Positions 30,100 to 37,447 of a stretch of 37,447 bases of DNA are shown in pieces; within the stretch, counting starts at the first letter, position 1; the number at the start of each line of letters is the position of its first letter. Source of the DNA: Lachnoclostridium sp. An14. GTDB lineage: Bacteria; Bacillota; Clostridia; Lachnospirales; Lachnospiraceae. Under the pieces are notes generated by a model, which saw only the letters and a list, made by a program, of their open reading frames with translations, searched no databases and was not told the origin of the DNA. The stretch covers positions 1-37,447 of the forward strand of contig NZ_NFLE01000040.1 in assembly GCF_002160755.1 (NCBI RefSeq), given 5' to 3'. The position numbers and the translations under genes were made by a program.

Positions 30100-30138
30100 C
30101 GGGACGGGAGCTGAGAATAGCCCCGTCCCGTATTTTCT
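30100..30138. terminator. Terminator between rhodanese and the convergent M20 gene
   Basis: CGGGACGGG (30100-30108) pairs with CCCGTCCCG (30122-30130), followed by TATTTTC. It can serve the rhodanese gene and, weakly, the convergent amidohydrolase. Confidence 0.7.
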
Positions 30139-31569
30139 CTACATCCCTTCCCCAGGTTTCACCCCCTCCGGGATGGGAGAAACGTATTCGCCGTGGGTCT
30201 CGTCAAACAGCTCCTGTTTTGCCTGTTCCGCGAGGGACGGGTTTTCATAGACCATGGTGCAGGCGTAGGCGATGGCTCTGGCGATGGCCTGGCTGGCCTT
30301 GTCGCCGATGGAGGTGCCCACTTGGGCCGCGAACTGCCAGGTGTGAGCCCCAGTGCCGGGAACGCCCACGGCGGCGGTGAACTGGGCGGTGGGAACCAGG
30401 TAGCTGACGTCACCCACATCCGTGGAGCCGGTGGATAAGATTTCCCGGAACTTCTCACTGTAGGGGATAACCGCGGTGTTTAAGGGGCGGGCGGCAAATT
30501 CTTCCTTGGAGATGCCGTTGATTTTGGCTCCCGCTGCCAGGGCTTTCTCCCGCTCCTCGCCGGACATGGCCGCCAGGAAGTCCCGGGCAATGGCAAATTC
30601 CTTCTCCCCGAAATCCGGGCCGCCCTGGGCTAAGAAGGCGTCGGAGAGGAGTTTGGAGGCGGTGGGGTTGGGAATGTTGTCGCTTAAGCCGCCTAATACC
30701 TTGATGTCCACCTCTGTCTCCGTCATCAGAGCGGCGCCCTGGGCGATCTTTTTGATCCGCTCCAGGATCTCGCCGCAGAGGGAGAGACGGGGCGCGCGGA
30801 CGAAGTAGAGCAGGGAGGCGTGGCCCTGGACGATGTTGGGGGCGTCACCGCCGCAGTCTAAATAGGCGTAGTGCACTCTGGCGGTGGGGATGATGTGCTC
30901 CCGCAGGTAGTTGACGCCCACGTTCATCAGCTCACAGGCGTCCAGGGCGCTGCGGCCCAGCTCCGGAGCTCCTCCGGCGTGGGAGGTACGGCCGGTGAAG
31001 TCAAAGCGCACCTTATAGTAGGCCACGCTCCTGGGGAAGCACATATTGCTGTCCATGGGATGCCAGGAGAAACACAGATCCAGATCGTCAAAGCAGTGCT
31101 CCTTTACCATAAAGCACTTGCCAAATCCCGTCTCCTCCGCCGGGCAGCCAAAGATTTTTACCGTTCCCGGCAGTCCCGCCTCCTCCAGAAACTGTTTCAC
31201 GATCAGGGCGGCCCCCACGGCTCCCGCCCCCAGGGCGCTGTGGCCGCAGCCGTGGCCGTAGTGCTTGCCCTCGATGGGACAGCGCTTTGCCACCCCTGCT
31301 TTCTGGCTTAAGTTAGGAAGGGCGTCGTACTCTCCCAGGATGCCGATCACCGGCTTTCCGCTCCCGTAGGTGCCCACAAAGGCGGTGTCCATGCCGGCCA
31401 CGCCCCGTTCCACCTGGAATCCTTCTTTTTCCAGCACGCCGGTGAGGTAGGCGGCGCTCTTTACCTCCTGGTAGCCGAATTCGGCGTAGTCCCAGACGGC
31501 CTGGTTCATGCCGGCGATCACGCTGGCCTTTTCTTCCGCGATTTCATGAATTCTCGTTTTGCTGTCCAT
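30139..31569 (-). CDS. AbgB-like M20 family amidohydrolase
   Basis: A 476-residue metallo-amidohydrolase of the M20D type, closest in layout to the p-aminobenzoyl-glutamate hydrolase subunit AbgB. Metal ligands are visible in HGCGHSALG (Cys and His), in GCPAEETGFGK (Glu), in SWHPMDS and in GTGAHTWQF. The lid domain (about 200-330) contains GRTSHAGGAPELGRSALDA. It should hydrolyse an amide bond of an amino-acid conjugate in the cytosol; the exact substrate is unknown. It is divergent from a LysR regulator, and its promoter overlaps the LysR-box candidate. Confidence 0.9.
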   Translation of the reverse strand: MDSKTRIHEIAEEKASVIAGMNQAVWDYAEFGYQEVKSAAYLTGVLEKEGFQVERGVAGMDTAFVGTYGSGKPVIGILGEYDALPNLSQKAGVAKRCPIEGKHYGHGCGHSALGAGAVGAALIVKQFLEEAGLPGTVKIFGCPAEETGFGKCFMVKEHCFDDLDLCFSWHPMDSNMCFPRSVAYYKVRFDFTGRTSHAGGAPELGRSALDACELMNVGVNYLREHIIPTARVHYAYLDCGGDAPNIVQGHASLLYFVRAPRLSLCGEILERIKKIAQGAALMTETEVDIKVLGGLSDNIPNPTASKLLSDAFLAQGGPDFGEKEFAIARDFLAAMSGEEREKALAAGAKINGISKEEFAARPLNTAVIPYSEKFREILSTGSTDVGDVSYLVPTAQFTAAVGVPGTGAHTWQFAAQVGTSIGDKASQAIARAIAYACTMVYENPSLAEQAKQELFDETHGEYVSPIPEGVKPGEGM

Positions 31570-31668
31570 AAATATTCCTCCTCATTTGTCATTATCTGCG
31601 CCGGAGCCGTTTCCTTTTCCCCACGAGAGGGAAATTCCCCGCTGTCCGGTTGACGCGTTCTGTAATGT

Positions 31669-31704
31669 AGTATATCATAGAACATATACATGAATCAAAT
31701 TCAT
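31669..31704. promoter_or_regulatory. M20 promoter with LysR-box palindrome
   Basis: For the minus-strand gene TTGATT (31693-31698), 18 bases and TATACT (31669-31674) form a promoter. The palindrome ATGAAT-CAA-ATTCAT (31690-31704, a T-N11-A LysR box) covers its -35. A LysR protein bound here would control the amidohydrolase and its own divergent gene. Confidence 0.65.
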
Positions 31705-31756
31705 CGCAGCAAAAAAAACGTTTAAAAACATAAAAAATGGAAGGGAAAATGCCCAT

Positions 31757-32641
31757 ATGGAATTCAGACAGCTGCAAACTTTTGTGACAATCGCACAGTC
31801 GGAAAGCTTTTCCCGTGCGGCGGAGCTTTTGGGGTATTCCCAGTCCGCGGTGACGGTGCAGATCCGTCTCCTGGAGGCGGAAATGAACGTGCGCCTGTTC
31901 GACCGTATGGGAAAGAAAACGGTGCTGACCGCCCAGGGACGGCAGCTTTTGGAGTATGCCAACCTGATCCTGCGGGAGGTGAACCAGGCTAAGGCCGCGG
32001 TGAGCCGGGAGGAGGAGCTACACGGGCCGCTGCACGTGGGGACGCTGGAATCCCTCTGTTTTTCCAAGCTTCCTCCCATACTGGCCTATTTCCGGGAGCA
32101 TTTTCCCAGGGTTCCCATCAAAGTCACCACAGGCTCTCCCAAGGAGCTGATCGGAATGATGGAGAGAAACCAGCTGGATCTGATCTATTTTCTGGACCGG
32201 CCCCGGAGCAGCAGCAGCTGGAATAAGGAGCTGGAGGTGCGGGAGCCCATTGTGTTCGTTTCATCCCCCGATTCCCGGCTGGTGGGGAGAAAGGGGCTTG
32301 AGGTGGAGGAGCTTTTGGAGGAACCGTTTTTCCTGACAGAGAAAAATGAAAACTACCGCAGGGAGCTGGATCAGTTTCTGGAGTCAAAGGGCCGGGAGCT
32401 GACGCCGGTGCTGGAAAACAGCAACACGGAGTTTATCATCCGCATGATCGAGCGAAGCAGAGGCATTTCCTATCTGCCTTACTTTGCCGTAAAGGACCGG
32501 GTGAAGGAGGGACGGCTGGCGGTGCTGGACGTGACGGATTTTAAGAGAGCCATGTTCCGGCAGCTGCTCTACCACAGGAGCAAGTGGAAGACGCCGGAGA
32601 TGGAGCAGTTTATCCGTCTGGCGGCCATGGACATCCGCTGA
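31757..32641 (+). CDS. LysR family transcriptional regulator
   Basis: A 294-residue LysR regulator. The N-terminal helix-turn-helix (1-60) is canonical (QLQTFVTIAQSESFSRAAEL, then YSQSAVTVQIRLLE). The effector-binding domain follows from about residue 90 (GPLHVGTLESLCFSKLPPIL). It is transcribed away from the M20 amidohydrolase, the classic arrangement of a LysR regulator and its target. The ligand could be the enzyme substrate or product. Confidence 0.93.
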   Translation: MEFRQLQTFVTIAQSESFSRAAELLGYSQSAVTVQIRLLEAEMNVRLFDRMGKKTVLTAQGRQLLEYANLILREVNQAKAAVSREEELHGPLHVGTLESLCFSKLPPILAYFREHFPRVPIKVTTGSPKELIGMMERNQLDLIYFLDRPRSSSSWNKELEVREPIVFVSSPDSRLVGRKGLEVEELLEEPFFLTEKNENYRRELDQFLESKGRELTPVLENSNTEFIIRMIERSRGISYLPYFAVKDRVKEGRLAVLDVTDFKRAMFRQLLYHRSKWKTPEMEQFIRLAAMDIR

Positions 32642-32773
32642 ACATCTGCCCGTGGGCGGCTGGCTGTCCACGTTTTGGCGTTTTCGCGCCGGGATGGGCG
32701 GACGCGCGCGGTTTGCGGAATAGAAACAACAGTTCAGGTTACAATGAAACAAGAGTGAGAAAAGGAGGCAGAC

Positions 32774-35311
32774 ATGAGGGCACTGAAACTGAGGGAAGGA
32801 TTTTACTGGACAGGAATCATCGACGACACCCTGCGGGTGTTTGACATCATCATGTACACGGAATTCGGCACCACCTACAATTCCTATGTGATGAAGGCGG
32901 GGGACAAGGTGGTGCTCTTTGAGACGGCGAAGGAGAAATTTTTCGACCAGTACCTGGAGAATTTAAAAGAGATCATCGACGTGGGACACATCGACTACCT
33001 GGTGGTGAGCCATACGGAGCCGGATCACGCCGGCAGCGTGGAGCGCCTGTTAGATTACAGCCCCCAGATGAAGATTCTGGCCACGGGCTGCGCCATCGGG
33101 TTTTTAAAGGAGATCGTAAACCGGGATTTCGTGGCCATTCCGGTGAAGGACAACCAGACCATGGAAATCGGGGGAAAGACCCTGCGGTTTATGGTGGTGC
33201 CGAACCTCCACTGGCCGGACACCATGTACACCTTTATCGAGGAGGAGCAGATCCTGGTGACCTGCGATTCCTTCGGCTCCCACTACTGCCTGCCGGAGGT
33301 GGTGTCGGGAAAGATCACGGAGGAGGAGGATTACAAAAAGGCGCTGCGGTACTATTACGACTGCATCATCGGGCCCTTTAAGCCCTTTATGTTAAAGGCT
33401 TTGGACCGGGTGGAGAGCCTGGATCTGACCATGGTCTGCACCGGCCACGGCCCGGTGCTGGAGGGCAGCCGCATCCGGGAGGTGATGGCCCTCTACCGGG
33501 AGTGGTCCACCGTGGTAAATCCCAACCAGAAAAAGACGGTCATCATCCCTTACGTGAGCGCCTACGGCTACACGGGAGAGCTGGCGGCAGAGATCGCCAG
33601 AGGCGTGGCGGACAGCGGGGACGTGGACGTGCGCAGCTACGACATGGTGACGGCGGACAAGGGAAAGGTGGCGGAGGAGCTGCTCTTTGCGGACGGCATT
33701 CTTCTGGGTACGCCCACCATCGTGGGAGAGGCCCTGCGGCCCATCTGGGAGCTGACCCTGGATATGTTTCCCGGCACCCACGGCGGGAAGTACGCCGGGG
33801 CGTTCGGCAGCTACGGCTGGAGCGGCGAGGGCGTTCCCCATATCATGGAGCGGCTGAAACAGCTGCGGATGAAGGTGACGGACAGCTACCGGGTGCGGTT
33901 TAAGCCCAGCGAGGCTGACCTGGTGGGAGCTTACGAGTACGGCTACCGGTTCGGCTGCCTGGTGCAGGACAAAAAGCCGGAGCTGCCGGCGAAAAAGGGC
34001 GGGCGGCGTCTGGTGAAATGTCTGGTATGCGGAGAAATCTTTGACGCCTCCCTGGAGATCTGCCCCGTCTGCGGCGTGGGAAAAGAGAATTTCGTGCCGG
34101 TGGAGGACGACGCCAGCGGCTTTGTAAACAACACGGAGGAATACTACCTGATCCTTGGAAACGGCGTTGCCGGCTTTAACGCCGCCAAGGCCATCCGGGA
34201 GCGGGACAAGACCGGCAGCATTGTGATCGTTTCCAACGAGCCCTACGCCGCCTACAACCGTCCCATGCTCACCAAGGCCATTGTGTCCGGCCTGGAGGCG
34301 GATCAGATCGCCATCGCCGACAAGGGCTGGTACGAGGAAAACAGGATTTACCAGATGCTTGGCCGCACGGTGACGGCTGTGGACATGAAGGCCAGAGAGG
34401 CCCTGTTGGACAACGGGGGAAAGCTCTATTTCACCAAGCTCATTTACGCCCTGGGCAGCGAGTGCTTTATCCCGCCCATCAAAGGGAGCGATAAGTCCCA
34501 GGTGGTGGCCATCCGCCGTCTGGACGACGTGAGACGGCTGGAGAAACTGATGGCGGACGGCAAAAACGCCGTGGTCATCGGCGGAGGCGTGCTGGGCCTG
34601 GAGGCGGCCTGGGAGTTAAAGAAGGCCGGGCTTTCCGTCACTGTGCTGGAGGCGGCGCCCATGCTCATGGGGCGGCAGCTGGACGCGGATTTCGGCGAGC
34701 TGTTAAAGAAGATCGCGGCGGACAGCGGCGTGACCATCCACACCGGAGTGACGGTTTCCGCCATTTCCGGAGAGGAGCGGGTGACCGGCGTGGCCCTGGC
34801 GGACGGCAGGGAGTTCCCCGCGGATCTGGTGGTGGTGTCTGCCGGTGTGCGGGCAAATGTGGGCCTGGCAAAGGAGATGGGCCTGGAGATCGGCCGGGCG
34901 GTGATGGTAAACGAGAGGATGGAGACGAATCTTCCCGGCGTGTACGCCTGCGGCGACTGCGCGGAGTACAAGGGAGTCAATTACGCCATCTGGCCGGAGG
35001 CCATGGAACAGGGCAAGACGGCGGGAGCCAACGCTGCCGGAGAGGCCACGGAGTACCAGGCAGTGCCTGCGGCCCTCACCTTCCACGGCATGAACACGGA
35101 GCTGTTTGCCGCCGGGGACTGTGGAAAGAATCTCAACCTGCTCTACAAGACGGCGGAATTTCGGGATATGGGCCGGAAACAGTACCGGAAATACTATTTC
35201 CTCAACGACCGGCTCTGCGGCGTGATCCTTTTGGGAGACACGTCTCTCATGGCAAAGCTGACGACGGCTTTGGAAAACCACGCCTCTTATAAGGAAGTGA
35301 TGGAAGGGTAA
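32774..35311 (+). CDS. Flavodiiron protein fused to short-spaced rubredoxin and NAD(P)H:rubredoxin oxidoreductase
   Basis: An 845-residue three-part fusion. Residues 1-250 form the metallo-beta-lactamase-like diiron domain, with ligands His80, Glu82, Asp84, His85, His146, Asp165 and His225. Residues 255-400 are an FMN flavodoxin domain. Residues 414-440 are a rubredoxin with only ten residues between the CLVC (416-419) and CPVC (430-433) knuckles. Residues 455-845 are an FAD/NAD(P)H oxidoreductase (LILGNGVAGFNAAK, VVIGGGVLGLEAAWEL, GVYACGDCAEYKG). One polypeptide can thus carry electrons from NAD(P)H to O2 or NO reduction. AAAGGAGGC precedes the ATG. The gene is monocistronic with its own terminator. 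Confidence 0.95.
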   Translation: MRALKLREGFYWTGIIDDTLRVFDIIMYTEFGTTYNSYVMKAGDKVVLFETAKEKFFDQYLENLKEIIDVGHIDYLVVSHTEPDHAGSVERLLDYSPQMKILATGCAIGFLKEIVNRDFVAIPVKDNQTMEIGGKTLRFMVVPNLHWPDTMYTFIEEEQILVTCDSFGSHYCLPEVVSGKITEEEDYKKALRYYYDCIIGPFKPFMLKALDRVESLDLTMVCTGHGPVLEGSRIREVMALYREWSTVVNPNQKKTVIIPYVSAYGYTGELAAEIARGVADSGDVDVRSYDMVTADKGKVAEELLFADGILLGTPTIVGEALRPIWELTLDMFPGTHGGKYAGAFGSYGWSGEGVPHIMERLKQLRMKVTDSYRVRFKPSEADLVGAYEYGYRFGCLVQDKKPELPAKKGGRRLVKCLVCGEIFDASLEICPVCGVGKENFVPVEDDASGFVNNTEEYYLILGNGVAGFNAAKAIRERDKTGSIVIVSNEPYAAYNRPMLTKAIVSGLEADQIAIADKGWYEENRIYQMLGRTVTAVDMKAREALLDNGGKLYFTKLIYALGSECFIPPIKGSDKSQVVAIRRLDDVRRLEKLMADGKNAVVIGGGVLGLEAAWELKKAGLSVTVLEAAPMLMGRQLDADFGELLKKIAADSGVTIHTGVTVSAISGEERVTGVALADGREFPADLVVVSAGVRANVGLAKEMGLEIGRAVMVNERMETNLPGVYACGDCAEYKGVNYAIWPEAMEQGKTAGANAAGEATEYQAVPAALTFHGMNTELFAAGDCGKNLNLLYKTAEFRDMGRKQYRKYYFLNDRLCGVILLGDTSLMAKLTTALENHASYKEVMEG

Positions 35312-35339
35312 AGGCGTAAAGGATACAGATGGAAAAAAT

Positions 35340-35388
35340 GCGCCTCCCGCCGGAACCTTTTAGGTCATAGGGGACGCAGTTTCCTAGA
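35340..35388 (-). repeat. Dispersed hairpin repeat, inverted copy
   Basis: Read on the minus strand, the order is TAGGAAACTGCGTCCCCTATGAC, split as a stem, then CCGGCGGGAGGCGCATTTTTT. It matches the copies at 13935 and 24283. It lies between the flavodiiron fusion stop and its terminator. Confidence 0.65.
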
Positions 35389-35396
35389 GAACAGAG

Positions 35397-35445
35397 GGCC
35401 GTCTGCCCCGCCGGAATGGCGGGGCGGGCGGCCGCCTTTTGTTTT
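35397..35445 (+). terminator. Terminator of the flavodiiron fusion gene
   Basis: GCCCCGCC (35405-35412) pairs with GGCGGGGC (35418-35425), extended outward by GGCC with GGCC, and is followed by TTTTGTTTT. Confidence 0.85.
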
Positions 35446-35534
35446 GGCGGAATCGTTCAGAAATCCGTAAGGTTTCCGTTATTGAACCGGTGATCTCAGG
35501 GGGTTAAAATAAAAACAAAAAAGGAGGCTGGAAT

Positions 35535-36992
35535 ATGAAAAAAGACAAAAATACAGAAACTGCCCGGCCCCGGCGGGCGGCAGGTTTCCCGGTTGTGCTG
35601 GCTCTTTTGGCTGTGCTGGTTTCCGGCCTGGTGGCCGGGTGCGTCGGGGGAGAGGAGGAGACAAAAGGCGGGATCGAGGAGACGGCGCTGGAGATCTATG
35701 AGCCGGATGGTGCATCGTCCGCTGAAAATGGGGAAATGTCCGCCAGTTTGGATGCCGCGGAGCCGGTTTCCCATGTTCAGCTGGTGCCGGGCTACGGACT
35801 GGTGGAGGCGGGACAGCCGGCCGTTTATGTGCCGGAGACTCAGCCGGAGCCTTTGAAAACGGAGGGAGTCACCGCCTGGCTCCTGGGGGCCTTTTACCAG
35901 GACGGAGCGCTGGGGGCCCAGGTGCTGATCCTGGACGACTCCGCCGCCGGGACGGAGGCAGACGGGGAGGAAAGCCCCTTTTTGGCGCGGGTGGCGCAGC
36001 AGAGAGAGTCGTCGGAGGAAGGAGAAGGCTTTTATATAGAGGAAACCGGCCAATTTTATCCCTTTCAAACCATCAGCACGGGGAAACAGTACGGCAGCAG
36101 GGAGAACGGCGGCGGAATTCTGACGGTGAGGGGAATTTATCGGGGAGAGCGTTTTTTGACGGAAGACGGGCTGACGGGAGAGCTGCGGGTCCGCGGGTTT
36201 GAGGAAGGATTTCCCCTGCGCCTGGTTCCGGCGGGAGAACCTCAGATGTTTGACGGTGGAAAAGGGGAGTTTCTGGCGGAAGGGGAGACCAGGGAACAGG
36301 AGCTGTACCTGCGGTGCTACGGCATCTGGAAGGACGGGGGCGGCGTAAGCCCTATGGAGCTGACCCTGGATCCCTCGGCCGGTTCCCTGGAGGCGCTCAC
36401 GGCTCTGAATGTGGGAGCTGACGGGGATAAGGGCCCGTCCGGCCTGCTGGCCGGCAGCACCCCGAACTACTGGAAGGGAGCCCTGCCGGAGGGGGCGGAA
36501 ACGTCTGCTTCGGGAGAGTGGTTTGTCACGTTGGAGACGGCCAGGGTGACGACTGGCGAGCGGGTGGAGAGCGTTTCCATCCCGGTGCCGGAGGACGAAA
36601 CCCTGGGAGAGGGGATCACCGTGGAGACAGAACTGGCCAGGATCACTCTGAAGAACGTAGAAAAACGGCAGGAGCCGTACCTTTACGGGACGGCGGATGG
36701 AAAAGAGCTTTCCCGTCCGGCCTTGGATATGGACGTGGAGCTGGAGGCGAAGGAGGAATCCTTCCGGCTGATGTGGTTTTACGGGATCCGGGAAGGAGCG
36801 GATGAGATAGACTGGCAGAGAACTTATGATACCAGCGAGGTACTGCTGTTTCCGTCCGGCGGAAAGGCCGGAGAACCGCTCACCAGGATGACAGCCTGTT
36901 ATGAGGAAGGCGGGACCGAGGCCGTTCTGGATCTGACGGGCTTTGTCTATGAGTGGGACTGCGGGCTGAGACTGCCGGTGACCATGGAGTGA
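35535..36992 (+). CDS. Lipoprotein of unknown function
   Basis: A 485-residue protein with a basic start, a hydrophobic segment (VVLALLAVLVSGLVAG) and a lipobox LVAGC (Cys36), so it is lipid-anchored at the outer face of the membrane. The mature part is acidic and beta-rich in appearance and shows no motif I can assign. Repeated Gly-Glu-Glu and Thr-Val-Glu stretches suggest a binding or structural protein. AAGGAGGCTGG precedes the ATG. It stands alone between two terminators. Confidence 0.75.
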   Translation: MKKDKNTETARPRRAAGFPVVLALLAVLVSGLVAGCVGGEEETKGGIEETALEIYEPDGASSAENGEMSASLDAAEPVSHVQLVPGYGLVEAGQPAVYVPETQPEPLKTEGVTAWLLGAFYQDGALGAQVLILDDSAAGTEADGEESPFLARVAQQRESSEEGEGFYIEETGQFYPFQTISTGKQYGSRENGGGILTVRGIYRGERFLTEDGLTGELRVRGFEEGFPLRLVPAGEPQMFDGGKGEFLAEGETREQELYLRCYGIWKDGGGVSPMELTLDPSAGSLEALTALNVGADGDKGPSGLLAGSTPNYWKGALPEGAETSASGEWFVTLETARVTTGERVESVSIPVPEDETLGEGITVETELARITLKNVEKRQEPYLYGTADGKELSRPALDMDVELEAKEESFRLMWFYGIREGADEIDWQRTYDTSEVLLFPSGGKAGEPLTRMTACYEEGGTEAVLDLTGFVYEWDCGLRLPVTME

Positions 36993-37447
36993 CGGGGAGT
37001 CACGGGACGGAAGATGTCTGAGGATACCGGCTGCTGAGAAAAAGGGGCTGCCGCGGCGGCAGAGGGACGATCTGCCGCCGGCGGCGGTTTTTGCGTTGTG
37101 AGGAGATTCCGCGCCGCGAAGGTGTCAGCATGGCAGAGTATTTGCGTTATGGCAGTTTCTGTCTGCGGCGGTTATTACATTGCGGGCATTTTCCGCGCCA
37201 CGGCAGCGAAACAATCCGCAGCCAGCCGTGGGAATCCGCAGACGGTCAGCTGGACGAATCCCGATTTACAGCAGCGGGAAATCCCACGACAAACGCATGA
37301 ATGTGTTCTTCAACCAAACCCCGTTTTTATCCCCAATTTTACAGATTTATGATTTGCTCCAAATGTTTTTCAGGGTTTGTTCCGATTGCATACCGTTTCT
37401 TTTTCATGCTTAATGGTTTATTCCCTACCTCTATCATTTTTAAGATA
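36993..37447 (+). other. Non-coding end of the window with a terminator
   Basis: GCGGCAG/CTGCCGC pairs within a longer GC-rich stem at about 37049-37087, followed by TTTTT (37088-37092), and should terminate the lipoprotein gene. The rest, to 37447, becomes AT-rich and holds only short overlapping frames without ribosome sites or recognisable domains. Confidence 0.6.

Noticed and set aside
37091-37413. Three overlapping short frames at the right end
   Set aside because: They have no ribosome sites, no domain and irregular codon use; at most fragments of something decayed.

Overview
The window looks like a chromosomal segment of a fairly GC-rich, strictly anaerobic member of the Clostridia, most likely near Lachnospiraceae. 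The signs are strong GGAGG-type ribosome binding sites, TTGxxx-N17-TATAAT promoters, rubredoxin and a flavodiiron fusion, a SigI/RsgI pair, ferredoxin-like proteins and DegV. I cannot name a species. No rRNA, tRNA, CRISPR array, prophage or intact insertion sequence was seen.

Region by region. 1-1522 (minus): the first codons of an unknown gene, then a methyltransferase translationally coupled to a TetR-type regulator. 1672-8974: a two-component system (minus) facing an SLH-domain protein, a MacA-like adaptor, an ABC ATPase and a MacB-like permease (plus). The divergent gap holds a large palindrome built from 11-bp-spaced half-sites and a roughly 200-nt multi-hairpin element. 9127-13853: a tiny membrane protein, DegV, a YhcC-like radical SAM protein, a galactokinase-like kinase, a Crp/Fnr regulator and rubredoxin. 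14408-19718: a sigma54-activator-like protein whose ATPase motifs are eroded, a ferredoxin-type protein, and a MarR/MATE pair with a tandem hairpin 3' region. 19843-20053: a broken tnpV-like transposon gene.

20230-26085 (all minus) is the most interesting part. It encodes a SigI-type sigma factor and its RsgI-type membrane anti-sigma factor. Next come a lipoprotein that repeats the RsgI extracellular domain and adds a PepSY-like domain, a VTC-type polyphosphate polymerase domain protein, a DUF4956 membrane protein and a CotH-type kinase. The anti-sigma factor and the lipoprotein both end in Asp-rich repeats and a poly-Asp tail. Both transcription units are preceded by the same promoter-like pattern (CCCC, then GTTTT, then CGTA, with 19 nt between CCCC and CGTA), suggesting one SigI regulon. 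I propose an envelope polyphosphate/phosphorylation system controlled by a cation- or polymer-sensing SigI/RsgI switch; this is inference.

26384-30002: a thioredoxin reductase with a dead thioredoxin domain, a CHVC thioredoxin-like protein, an arylsulfotransferase-family protein without a signal peptide, and a rhodanese, which together form a sulfur/thiol neighbourhood. 30139-32641: an AbgB-like M20 amidohydrolase divergent from a LysR regulator, with a clear palindromic operator candidate. 32774-35311: a three-part flavodiiron / short-spaced rubredoxin / NAD(P)H oxidoreductase fusion for O2 or NO removal. 35535-36992: an unknown lipoprotein. A dispersed hairpin repeat family occurs at 13935, 24156-24412 (two tandem units) and, inverted, 35340.
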